Of a DNA stretch of 64,000 nucleotides, positions 19,753 through 28,989 are shown one piece after another (within the stretch, counting starts at the first letter, position 1; every line of letters begins with the position of its first letter). Origin of the DNA: Nemophila menziesii (taxonomy: Eukaryota; Streptophyta; Magnoliopsida; Boraginales; Hydrophyllaceae); assembly GCA_029959085.1 (NCBI GenBank), contig JARWIR010000018.1:2356001-2420000 (forward strand), read 5' to 3'. Made by a program: the position numbers and the translations under genes. The notes under the pieces are model-generated. The model did no database searches. It was not told where the DNA came from and saw only the letters and a list, made by a program, of their open reading frames with translations.

Positions 19753-20621
19753 ATGGCGAGTACACTTCAAAACAGGCCAAAAGGGCAACTCCCAAGTGAT
19801 GCTATTGCTCTCGAAGATGATGCATGTCATGCGGTTAAATTAAGAAGTGGAAAACAATTACCTTTGTCGAGAGTAGAAGAAATAGAACCAACCTCTATTC
19901 CTGATAAAGTGGTTGAAGAAACAGTTGAAGACAAGGCTGAAGAGGTAATTGAACCAAACAGTGTCCTAGAGAAGACACCTAAAAAGAAGAAAAGCTCAGT
20001 GGTAAACAATACATGTCCCCTTCTACCATTCCTATCACGTGTCAAAAACAAGAACACTGAAAAATATTTTAAGAAGTTCCTTGACATGGTGAGCAAGCTA
20101 GATATTAATATACCGTTTGTAGAATCTCTAAAAAGGATGCCAATATATTTGGAATTCATGAAAGACATCCTCTCTAACAAACAAAGTTTAGAAACCGGGG
20201 AATTGATTGGAGTACCAGAGGAGTGTAGCGATATATGCCAAAGCAAGTTGCAACTAAAGCTACAAGATTCCGGAAGTTTTACGATTCCCTTTGCTAGTGG
20301 TGAAGGTTTCACCGGGTAAGCATTATGTGATTTAGGCGCGAGTATCAATCTCATGCCAAAGTCCCTGTTCGAGAAGATCAACATAGAAGAGGTAGTACCT
20401 ACTTCAGTGGTGTTACAAATGGCGGATCGCTCCCTCTCCCAACCAGTAGGTATAATTGAAGATGTTTTAGTTAAAGCTGGTAGTTTTATATTTTCTTGTG
20501 ATTTTATTATTCTTGACTACGACGCAGATAAGAATGTCCCCATCGTCTTGGGCAGAAAATTCTTAGCCACGGGGCGTACACTAATAGATGTTGAGAATGG
20601 TGAACTGATCATGAGGGTCCA
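19753..20621 (+). pseudogene. pol: Athila-2 protease, interrupted by element N
   Basis: In one frame: PKGQLPSDA and CHAVKLRSGKQLPL, an acidic/Lys linker, PLLPFLSRVK, then CDLGASINLMPKS (Asp about 20329) and IVLGRKFLATGRTLIDVENGEL. A nonsense TAA at 20317-20319 lies two codons before the catalytic motif; it replaces the Lys seen in relatives. The frame runs to the target site GTCCA (20617-20621), where N was inserted. The protease continues on the other side at 30762 with HDEQVRFSVFKAMKYLD-like sequence. Confidence 0.85.
20617..20621 (+). repeat. Target-site duplication of N (left copy)
   Basis: GTCCA directly precedes the TGGTGGGTCC end of the N LTR. The identical 5 bp follow the other end at 30762-30766. 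Confidence 0.93.
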
Positions 20622-22393
20622 TGGTGGGTCCTAGGGTGTTATAAAATTAAGTGCAAAAATAAAGGAACCACTTAACCGCAAGTGTACAGTTGTCCCAAGT
20701 AATATATGATAATCAAGTTCGTTCTTAGGGACGGATTAGGTTCAACCCAAATATTAATCATGTAGTAAGAATAATTGCTAAACAGAAAATAAAAAATAAT
20801 AATTTTTGTTTGGTTTTTATAAATTAAAAGTGCAAATAAAGTAAAGACTAAAATTAAATTAACAGAAAGGAAATAAAGCAAATAAACGACTAACTTCAAA
20901 TAAGAGAGATACTTGAGTCTCGCAAAGGAATCCACTTAATCAATATAATCTATGCTATGTTTAAGGGTAGAATTGGAATTATAATATTAGTCGGGAATCT
21001 AATATCTCCTAGCCCCCTGTCGGGTGGACCTAGAAGCTATCCTAAAGTATCATAAACACCTGTATGGTCGAATATGGCTCTTCGGATGATATGATTTTAT
21101 CTCTTTGGCTATGTAACTAGTTAAGCCTGCCGATCAATAACGGACATTAAACGGGTATTACCTAGATCTGTATTCAAACCCCCCTGTCGGATGATCACTT
21201 CGCCACTAAAGTGAATAGCCCAAATACTAACAGCTAATTCTAGTTGCGCGGAAAAGAATTAGTAATAAAAACAAAGTAATAACCAATATATAAAACTCAA
21301 TCCTATTTAAATCTAAACATTCCCAAATTCAAAACATAGATTTAATTAATTAAGGTTCATCCCTTTTATGTGATTCTCAAGTATAAAGAAATTTAGCTCA
21401 TGATGAAATTAAAGACTAACATAAAATAAAAGGAATTCATGTTCAATTACAAGAAAGAAATAAATAACCTAAAGGGTTGAATGACTATTGTTGGAAGAAC
21501 AGGATTCCTCCAGCTTCTAGCTTCTTCTCTCCTTCGTGCTCTGACTTGAAAACCTTAAGCCTCTTGTTTAATTCTCTGAAGTGTGTGAAAGTAGGAGGTT
21601 AATGGGTATATTTATAGGTGTTGGAGGACCCTAGGTCGAATTTGCTTGGAGTGGAAGACAAGTTAAAGACTCTTCAATTCGTAGCCCTAAATTCTAGAAA
21701 AGGTAAGATTTTGCTGCTGATTTGATTTGGTCATATCTTTTTCAATACTTATCCGTTTGAGAAGTTCCAATATATGAAACTGCTTGTCTTGGAAAGAGCT
21801 TTCTATTGGTGCAGACCACTCGTCCAGAATCGATGCCAATCTTTAGTTATGATTTAATCTTTAAAACGTGGCTGAAATTTCAGATTCACAAGGCAGCTTT
21901 ATCTTTTCCTTCTTTGAATAAATGTTTCCTAAATCTTCTTATTTCCATGTAAATCTTCTTTCCTTTCATCTTTATCTTGACTTGGTCTCTAAGTAATTAC
22001 CATCTATCTTTTAAAGCTTCACATTAAATAAATAATTAAACCGCATATGCTTAAAAAGAATAAATCAAGAAATCAAGAAATCGAAATAGGAAAGTGTACT
22101 CTAAAATTAGAAACTCGACTAAAAATCATTTCCTAACACTCTAAAATACACTAAGACTTTATTCTCACTTTTTCTCCTTGGATTGGTCTTTCATGAGATT
22201 CAAGAACCGATTAACTTTGCATTAAAAATAGTCAAATTTACGCACAAAAGCTCAGATTCTGCAAATAGTTAATTTCCAAGGGGAGAAAGTAAAATATGAT
22301 CAAATAAGCCTAAAAGCCTATCAAACAACTCATTTATTCACCTAAAAGGATGTCTCCAAAGGGCTAATAATTAGAACAAATAGGGAGTCATCA
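20622..22393 (-). repeat. N 3' LTR
   Basis: 1,772 bp. On the plus strand it begins TGGTGGGTCC and ends GGGAGTCATCA; in sense it starts TGATGACTCC and ends CCCACCA. A TATAAATA-type box in sense lies near 21610. Direct repeat of 28990-30761. Confidence 0.93.
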
Positions 22394-22429
22394 AGACCCC
22401 AAACTCAAACCTTTGTCGTCCTGACAAAG
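22394..22429 (-). promoter_or_regulatory. N 3' polypurine tract with upstream stem-loop
   Basis: In sense, CTTTGTC-AGGAC-GACAAAG (22429 to 22411, 7-bp stem) is followed by GTTT and GAGTTTGGGGTCT (22406 to 22394), directly abutting the LTR. K and Athila-2 have a different-sequence but equally perfect stem-loop at the same place. Confidence 0.8.
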
Positions 22430-22541
22430 TAAAATAAAAACAAAGGATCTTTTAGGTGAACGCAGAAGGTAGAATCTAGAAAATAATCCCAAAGCAAAGC
22501 TTAAAACAAATTTCATATATTCTAATCTAGGAATTAATATA

Positions 22542-23385
22542 TGTTGTGTTTTGTTTGTATAAACCAATAAAACAATATTGAAACTAATGCAGAAATAAAA
22601 TAAAAGTAAATAATTAAATAACAATAATTAAATAACTTTACTTGTCGATACTCGGATTGGATCCGATGTCTTTAAGGTATTTAGGCCACGTACAGGTGTC
22701 TTACGTTTGTTGGCTTCAACCTCCAGGATACAACGACAAAACTATTCAAAAGAAACTGACACACGAATTCTTAAGAATTTCAACAAACTTAATAATGCTG
22801 CTTCTTTCTATCTCTCTCTTATAATTTTAATGCTTTTGAAAAATGAATGAAAAAAATGGTTTAGTTGGCCAACTATTTATAGATAATGAAAAGGTGGCTT
22901 GCCAAAGGTTGTGATGTTTCATTTTGGAGTTACGTTGTATTAATTTAAGATACAACGTTTACTTAAAAGACCAAAAAATTTGGGCTAGTCCAAATGGTAA
23001 GAAACTAAGGCCCAAAAGCCCAACAAAGATGATGGTCCAGGTTCATACCCCATCTAAGGGCCAACAAAAGTATAGACATAAGGCCCAAAAGCCCACAAAG
23101 CTAATGGTCAACAAAGCTATGGACCTAAAGCCCAAAAGCCCAACAAAGCCCTTTTTTTTTCTTTCTTTCTTTCTTTGCTATATAATTTTTTTTTCTTTTA
23201 ATTTCTCCAAATTACATGACTCAATTTCTCATTCAATTTCAAATGATTTTAACCAAGTGAATATATTACGTTAATCTTTACAACTTGAATAAACGTATTA
23301 ATATCTGAATCATTTCATTAAATTGAGTCACCGACTAACATCGTAAATATGGTCAACACTTGGGTAGAATCCCATTTGTCCAACA
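22542..23385 (-). mobile_element. Solo LTR (probably copia) nested in N
   Basis: 844 bp with 5-bp termini TGTTG/CAACA, flanked by identical ATATA (22537-22541 and 23386-23390). In sense it contains GGGCTTTTGGGCC-type repeats (three copies, 23008-23145), a CTTT microsatellite (about 23151-23176), a perfect 9-bp inverted repeat ACGTTGTAT/ATACAACGT and a CTATAAATAG TATA box (about 22878). No internal coding region. The flanking N sequence is colinear with K on both sides, confirming a simple insertion followed by LTR-LTR recombination. No full-length relative is in the window. Confidence 0.88.
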
Positions 23386-23390
23386 ATATA

Positions 23391-24621
23391 CACTTACACT
23401 TATCATGCAAAATCAAACAAAAAATAATGTCAATCCAAAATTAATTTCACAATGCTAGAAGCTTACGCTTAATACTTATCTCAAGATGGTGGCTATAGGG
23501 CGTTCCTTGATCTTTACTTGCTTTGAACGCTCAACTTAGAATATTCCCTATTAACTCACTGTGCATTTAGGAATCACGAGGTCTTTATGGTTTTAGCATA
23601 GGCTGAAGGACGGTATGGTATGTATATTTGGTAAATTTGAAGTGAGCTTTTGGCTCTCTCCTCACTTACCATCAACAAACTGTCCAAGAGCTTGAGTTTA
23701 CACTCGAATAACGTTCTCACTCAACCCAATTGGCGCGCTTAATTAGCGTCCCCAAATTAACCCAATAAGCACTAAGGATGATTCACCTAAAAATTTCCAC
23801 TTTGCCGGTTCGAGTACATTTTTCTTTTTAAATCATTCGATTTTTCCTTTTCTCTTGTATAGCTATGACTCTCTTTTTAATGTTGAGATATCATGCTATT
23901 TTTTCATAGTTATGCCTTTTCATAACTTGAGCTCGAAGATTCTTTTCCATTCACTATTACCCCGGCAAAGGGTTACAATATAATAAACCTGTGAATCATC
24001 ATCATGTATAGCACAAAGCACAATTTATAAGCTCTAAAAATCCCAACACAATGTAAATTCCCATATGGTGGACCCACCACCCCAAACTCAAGCTCAAGAC
24101 AGGAAGTCTCAGGATCGTGATTCAAGTGCGGATCATATGGTCATGCCTAACGATCCAAAGGGAATTTGTCTTATAATGTGGCGACAAAAGAAAGGCTTAA
24201 AGGCTAAAAATTTGTCTAAGAAGGATAAAATTAATTCAGGGATAGAAGGCCAAAAAGGATTCAAAGGGCTAACAAAGAACTGCCTCTATCATCTTCCTAT
24301 TTACACAACTTGTCTCTAGTTCATACCTAAGTGGGTTCTCTACTCATTTAGATCTCATTTTCTACAAACCACCCATTATCCTTAAGCACAAGTTTACTTC
24401 TTTTGCATTGTTCATTAATTCTGCCTATCAATTATCTCATATTTGCATGCAATCAAAGTGTGGTTTACACTAACTCCTAAAGTCAACTATTTTCTATCAT
24501 TAATTCATAAAAAACATGCTTGATGGGGGCATTTAAAATTCTCTACAGTCAACGCAACCCTAAGATTAATTTTATTGAAAGCATGTAAATCACAAAAAAT
24601 TGGGATGAGGCATCGGACCCC
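23391..24621 (-). other. N conserved 3' non-coding region
   Basis: No open frame. Blocks match K (47490-48190) and Athila-2 (35960-36600) in order: CATATGA-CCGCAC, GAGTTTGGGGTGGTGGG (PPT-like at 24079-24089), the CCCTTTGCCGGGGTAATAGTGAATG block, GATATCTCAACATTAAAA with AGAGAGTCATAGCTATAC, CCGGCAAAGTGGAA and GTGAGGAGAGAGCCAAAAGC. Their conservation between RT-encoding and RT-less families implies a cis function. Confidence 0.75.
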
Positions 24622-24658
24622 ACCCCAAACTCAAAAGTGAGTCGTGTCCCCACGACTC
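24622..24658 (-). promoter_or_regulatory. N central stem-loop and PPT-like motif
   Basis: In sense, a perfect 8-bp stem GAGTCGTG-GGGA-CACGACTC (24658 to 24639) is followed by ACTTTT and GAGTTTGGGGT (24632 to 24622). The same unit occurs in K at 46944-46980 and Athila-2 at 35448-35484 with compensating changes. Confidence 0.8.
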
Positions 24659-24718
24659 GAAAAAGACTCAATAAAGCAATAAAATTAAACTAAACTACCT
24701 AACTAGTGCCTCCATCAA

Positions 24719-25175
24719 TTAAGAAGAAGAATTAGAACGGGGTACCTGGCCATGAAGATCCATCGTGTCCTCCTCCGAAGGGGAAGAATAACTATCAATA
24801 TCCATGTTCAAAGTTACCTTATCCCTTGTTGAATTCATCTTGGCAATTTCCTCCCAATGTTCTATGACTTGTTTTCTTAGATGCTCGATTTGTTGTTGAT
24901 ATTTGATAGCCCATGGGGGTGTGTAAGAATCATTCAGAGAAGAGGAAGAAGAACCTTGATCTTGGATTGGTGTCTTTTCTTTAGGCTTTGATTGTACCTT
25001 CATCCTAGCTGTGAATTTCTTGTGTAGTGGTGGTGCAGGTGCCTTTTCTTATGTTTCTTCAGTAGGCTCATCAATATTGATGGCCTTTTTCATTGTAGAA
25101 CCAGGCAAACTCGTGTTCTTAACCTAGGCTGTAACACTTCCTCTTGTAATCCATAGCATCTGTTCTGTTTGTCAT
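24719..25175 (-). pseudogene. N small ORF3 remnant
   Basis: Starts MTNRTDAMDYKRKC at 25175, the same N-terminus as the Athila-1 and Athila-2 ORF3s, and is stopped within 20 codons. An open part from 25003 encodes about 94 residues: a Lys-rich stretch (MKVQSKPKEKTPIQDQ), a Ser-rich run, a probable coiled coil (YQQQIEHLRKQVIEHWEEIAKM) and an acidic end that closes with QVPRSNSSS. The Athila-2 version has the same order and ends QVPRSNYSP. The long plant-retroelement domain of Athila-1 ORF3 is missing. Function unknown. Confidence 0.6.
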
Positions 25176-25185
25176 GGTTGATTTG

Positions 25186-25196
25186 ACCCCAAACTC
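25186..25196 (-). promoter_or_regulatory. PPT-like GAGTTTGGGGT before N ORF3
   Basis: GAGTTTGGGGT in sense, 10 nt upstream of the ORF3 ATG; same place as 8177-8187 in Athila-1 and 46356-46366 in K. Confidence 0.7.
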
Positions 25197-25535
25197 AAGT
25201 TATACCAAGGATAGAATAAAGTCAAGAAAACTTGGTATAGCTTGAGTTTCTTTCTTGGATTAGATGAAGGAAGTTGGTTTCTTGAAAAATCTTGGAAGAA
25301 CTCTTGAAAGCTTGATGATCTTGATTGTGTTTAATGGTGTTTTGTGATGAATTTGATGAAGAGGTTATGTTTATGGAGGATGGAGGAGAGATTTAATGAT
25401 GTTAATGTGTTTGTTGTGGAGGTTTAATCAAGCTTCAAGGTGTTTTTATAGAGTTGGGAGCTAGAAAATTCGTGTGGGAGAGGCTAGGGTTAAGTTTGGT
25501 GAGGTAGGAGTTTGATTAGGCAAGAAACTCTTCAC
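25197..25535 (-). promoter_or_regulatory. N possible internal promoter and leader
   Basis: TATAAAAA in sense at 25450-25443, about 100 bp past the array and about 268 nt before the ORF3 ATG. The leader is A/C/T-rich in sense with repeated CTTCAAG/ATCAAG motifs and no long frame. Confidence 0.5.
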
Positions 25536-25539
25536 AAAC

Positions 25540-25880
25540 CGCCTCTGTGCGGTATACCGGGCATAACCTCCGGTATACCGGGCCCAACAGTGCTTCATTT
25601 TCTCGTCTCTGCAAAGGCCCCGTGGTATATAACCCGTGGCACGGGTTTTTGCTACTGTTCAATTTCTCGTCTCCGTAAAAAAACCCGCGGTATTCAACCC
25701 GTGGTACGGGTATTTCCACCTGCGGTATACCGGATGTATGGCCCGGTATACCAGACCGCGCATCGACAATTTTTTTCTCCTCACTGTATAAAACCCGCGT
25801 TAGTAACCCGTGGCACGGGTTTTCTTCCTGTGGTATACCGGGGTTCTGGGGCGGTATACCGGACCTCGCGCCGAATTTTT
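25540..25880 (-). repeat. GC-rich paired-palindrome array (21-bp spacing), element N
   Basis: Six perfect GGTATACC sites occur at 25551, 25572, 25724, 25745, 25832 and 25853: three pairs, each exactly 21 bp apart. Between pairs lie odd palindromes AACCCGTGGCACGGGTT at 25631-25647 and 25805-25821 (perfect) and 25696-25711 (one change). A PPT-like motif (25910-25920) separates the array from the end of the protease-GPY/F gene. Frames open across the array are by-products of base composition. Confidence 0.9.
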
Positions 25881-26091
25881 CCCTTGAATTTCTTCTTTCG
25901 TTTCCTAGCACCCCAAACTCAATTCCTGCACCGTTAACACACTACCTTTCTCATTTCTCAAAAATAGACACTAAAACTCGATACTAACTTAGAATTATAC
26001 ACTAGGAATTGAAAAACTTAAAGCAATAAACTAATATACAATGAAATGGCTTCTGTTTAACGTCGTTAAGCTCGATGGGTTACCTCATAAA

Positions 26092-27564
26092 TCATTTTTT
26101 CACATAACCTCCCCAGCAGTGAGTGAGGTTATCAACGTTTGCTACACGGAATTTGCATCCCTTAGCTTTTATTACTACCAGTTGATTTGAAATAACCTTT
26201 GTGACCATAAGAGGTCCTTGCCAAGAACTCTTGGCTTCGCGCGTTTTCGGAGGAGGATCAGGCTTCTTCAATGCAACCTCTTCGCCTACTCTGAACCCCC
26301 TTTTCTTTCTCTCTTTCTTAGGTTCTTTTGGAACCTTCACGTTACGCCCTTTTTCTTTCTTCTTCGCATGGTCAAGGTGTGGATTTTCCTTAGGATATGG
26401 AGGATTTTTACAAGGTGGTTTCTTTTTTAGCTCTCTTTCCTCCATTCCTAAGGTTTCCACAACCTTAGTTGGCTCCTGTTCAATCACATCAATCCGAAAG
26501 CAATCCTCCTTGGGATCTAGAAACTTCATTGGCTTAAACACGTTAAATTTTTCCTCCTCATCTTGAATACGCATAATCAATTCACCGTTTTCTACATCAA
26601 TCAAAGTACGCCCCGTGGCTAGGAATGGTCTTCCCAAAATAATGGGGACATTCCTATCCGCGTCGTAATCAAGTATAACAAAATCAACAGGAAAGATTAA
26701 CGTACCAGCCTTGACGAGGACATCTTCTAGTCTTCCCTCTGGATGTACGAGGGATCTGTCAGCCATTTGCAAAACCATAGAGGTGGGTTTTGCGTTTCCT
26801 ATCTTCAACTTTTCAAACACGGATTTGGGCATGAGATTAATACTTGCTCCCAAATCACACAAAGCTTTCCCTTGCCACTTAGCACCAATGGAAATCGGGA
26901 TAGTAAAACTTCCAGAATCAAGTAATTTGGGTGGCAACTTACTTTGGCATATAGCACTACACTCTTCTGGCAAACCCACCAGTTCATTCTGAAGATACTG
27001 ACGCTTGCTGGTGATAGCTCTTTTTAAGAATTTCATGTATTTCGGTACACCTTTGATAGCCTCTAAGAAAGGTATATTAATGTTAAGCTTACCCACCATG
27101 GTCATGAATCTCTGATATTCCGCAGTATCTCCTTTCTTCTGAACTCTTGAAGGGAATGGTGGAGGAGGACGGGTTTCTATAGCATCTTTCTTTTTCGGAT
27201 TTCCCGGAATCTTCTCCACTTCAATTATTTCAGGTTTATCTTCTTTCTCTTCCACCTCTTTTACCGGTTTCTCTTTCACAGTTGTTTCTTTTTCTTTCAT
27301 AACGGGAAAAGGTGGGGGTGGAAGATTCTTACCACTTCTAAGAGAGATCGCGTTACATTCTTCATATAGTTTAGGTTCTTCAGTATCGCTTGGTAATTGT
27401 CCCTGTTGACGCTGATTTAACTGCTTTTCCATCTGAGCTATCTGAGTTTCCATCAATTTAAGTGTTGTGGCCGTAGTTTGTTGAATGTTGATTAGTGTTG
27501 TCAAGGTTTGTTGAACATCTAAAGCACCTTCTTGAGGATGAGCAGGTAGAGCTTTCTGGTTCAT
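26092..27564 (-). CDS. Protease fused to integrase-C-terminal-like (GPY/F) module, element N
   Basis: 490 residues, uninterrupted. Residues 1-60 are the Gag tail/coiled coil; about 80-150 an acidic/Lys/Pro linker. The retropepsin-like protease has CDLGASINLMPKS with Asp at 26854-26856 (residue 237) and IILGRPFLATGRTLIDVENGEL. At about residue 370 a highly basic linker (KKK, KKEKGR, KKERKKRG) leads to RVGEEVALKKP...SSWQGPLMVTKVI...FRVANVDNL...GGYV. This parallels the C-terminal GPY/F module of the Athila-1 integrase ([20 protein letters not shown]). RT, RNase H, the zinc domain and the DDE core are absent. The ATG overlaps the Gag stop as ATGA. A role in binding RNA, chromatin or helper integrase is possible but not shown. 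Confidence 0.88.
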   Translation of the reverse strand: MNQKALPAHPQEGALDVQQTLTTLINIQQTTATTLKLMETQIAQMEKQLNQRQQGQLPSDTEEPKLYEECNAISLRSGKNLPPPPFPVMKEKETTVKEKPVKEVEEKEDKPEIIEVEKIPGNPKKKDAIETRPPPPFPSRVQKKGDTAEYQRFMTMVGKLNINIPFLEAIKGVPKYMKFLKRAITSKRQYLQNELVGLPEECSAICQSKLPPKLLDSGSFTIPISIGAKWQGKALCDLGASINLMPKSVFEKLKIGNAKPTSMVLQMADRSLVHPEGRLEDVLVKAGTLIFPVDFVILDYDADRNVPIILGRPFLATGRTLIDVENGELIMRIQDEEEKFNVFKPMKFLDPKEDCFRIDVIEQEPTKVVETLGMEERELKKKPPCKNPPYPKENPHLDHAKKKEKGRNVKVPKEPKKERKKRGFRVGEEVALKKPDPPPKTREAKSSWQGPLMVTKVISNQLVVIKAKGCKFRVANVDNLTHCWGGYVKK

Positions 27565-28844
27565 GGTCTCGGTGAAGCATCTTGAGGAGGTTGTCTCTGA
27601 GCTTGATTTCCGTAAGCTTGTCCACCTTGGTAGTTGTTCTGAGGTCTTGGTTGAAAATTATTGCATTGGGGGCGTGGTTGATATGCATGTTGAGGATTAG
27701 CGGCCCCATTTGGATTCGAATATTGGAAACCCGGATGGTTTCTGTTTGGTTGATAACCTTGACCACTTGAGTTATAATTTCCTCGGTTGGACACGAACAT
27801 TACGGATTCTGGATTGTTTTGACAGGTCTCCCAATCATGATCTTCTGTACCGCAGTTAGAACATCCATAAACTTCTTGTGTAACATTAACATCTGCTCTT
27901 CTACCAGTAACACTTTTCGTAACAGCTAGAGCAAGCTGTTTCAGTTGTTGTTCGAGTTTTGTTTCCATGGCGGTGAATTTTTCTTCAATCAGTGAAATAT
28001 TTCCACCTCGGACAGGTGTTCTTACGGTATTCCAACCTAGTTCATTTGTTACAGTTTTATTCAAAATAATCTTAGCATGGACTGGTTGTACCCGTAAAAA
28101 TGCACCACCACAAAGTAAGTCTAGATCCTTTCTTGAAGAGCCATCAAGTCCTCGGTAAAATATCTTCATCTGTTGAACTTCTGTGGGGCCATGATCAGGG
28201 ACTCCTCGTAAGCAAATCTGAAATCTCTTCCAACTTCTACCCAAAGTCTCGTCTTCCTCTTGCTTGAATGACGTTATTTCAACTTGCGCATCTAATCTCA
28301 TATTCGTTGGGTAGTATCTATCGAAGAACGCGGTTTGTAATGCGTCCCATGTTGTTATTGTTCCGGGCTCTTGAGAATCATGCCACTCACTTGCTCCATC
28401 AATAACGAAGTATCTAAAATTAGCAAAATACATTTGCTCTTTAGTTACCCCTTGCGTAATATAAGAATCGCAAATTTGCATGAACTTCTGTACAGCACGG
28501 ATTGGATATTCGCTAGGTGCTCCTCGGAAATTGCCATAACTTTGAAACTGAGATAACATACCAGGATCGGGTCTAAATCTCTCGACATTAATATTTGCAG
28601 GGCCAATTCCGAGGGCATGAGCTCGAAATGGAGCTTCTTCAGGGCCATTGATGAACCACGGATCATTGTTTTGAGCTGGGGGAGCAGCAGGAGGGTTGGG
28701 TTGTTGATTTCCAACTTGGTTTTCAGCCATTGTTTCTCTTTCTAATTGCTCCTCTAACTCTTTTGCTTTAGCTTCTCTCTTTCTTTTATTTGCTTCTCGA
28801 ACTAGGTTTTCGGGATTTGCAAGAATCACGATATCTTCACGCAT
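27561..28844 (-). CDS. gag: Gag polyprotein of element N
   Basis: 427 residues with no stop. A short basic N-terminus (NKRKREAKAKE) is followed by a Pro/Gln linker and the retrotransposon Gag domain from about residue 65 (DPWFINGPEEAPFRA) through FRGAPSEYP, GASEWHD and FFDRYYPTNM to HAKIILNKTV. The zinc knuckle CSNCGTEDHDWETC (CX2CX4HX4C) is at about residue 330. The tail is Asn/Gln/Pro-rich and ends QDASPRP. Very similar to Athila-1 Gag along its length. The start ATG is 122 nt after the primer site. An intact Gag in an RT-less element is expected if particles are self-made and filled with helper enzymes. Confidence 0.92.
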   Translation of the reverse strand: MREDIVILANPENLVREANKRKREAKAKELEEQLERETMAENQVGNQQPNPPAAPPAQNNDPWFINGPEEAPFRAHALGIGPANINVERFRPDPGMLSQFQSYGNFRGAPSEYPIRAVQKFMQICDSYITQGVTKEQMYFANFRYFVIDGASEWHDSQEPGTITTWDALQTAFFDRYYPTNMRLDAQVEITSFKQEEDETLGRSWKRFQICLRGVPDHGPTEVQQMKIFYRGLDGSSRKDLDLLCGGAFLRVQPVHAKIILNKTVTNELGWNTVRTPVRGGNISLIEEKFTAMETKLEQQLKQLALAVTKSVTGRRADVNVTQEVYGCSNCGTEDHDWETCQNNPESVMFVSNRGNYNSSGQGYQPNRNHPGFQYSNPNGAANPQHAYQPRPQCNNFQPRPQNNYQGGQAYGNQAQRQPPQDASPRP

Positions 28845-28965
28845 AAACCAAAATTTGTAAACCTGAGAAAGAAAGAAAACCCAAAGCGTAAAACTGAAAA
28901 ATAAAACTAAAACTAAACTAACAATTAAACTACTAAAACATTAACACCGGGGTCACACGCTACCG

Positions 28966-28983
28966 TCCCCGGCAGCGGCGCCA
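28966..28983 (-). other. N primer-binding site (tRNA-Asp type)
   Basis: Sense TGGCGCCGCTGCCGGGGA, 6 nt after the LTR end CCACCA. It matches the plant tRNA-Asp 3' end as used by Athila/Tat elements, with one C/T difference from the usual form I remember. Confidence 0.85.
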
Positions 28984-28989
28984 AAAACT

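Noticed and set aside
23151..23176. CTTT microsatellite as a regulatory element
   Set aside because: Simple sequence repeat inside a solo LTR; no support for a role.
25512..25937. Open frames of 130-140 codons on both strands across the N array
   Set aside because: They follow the GC-rich palindromes, have no domain, and matching regions of other elements are not open in the same frame.
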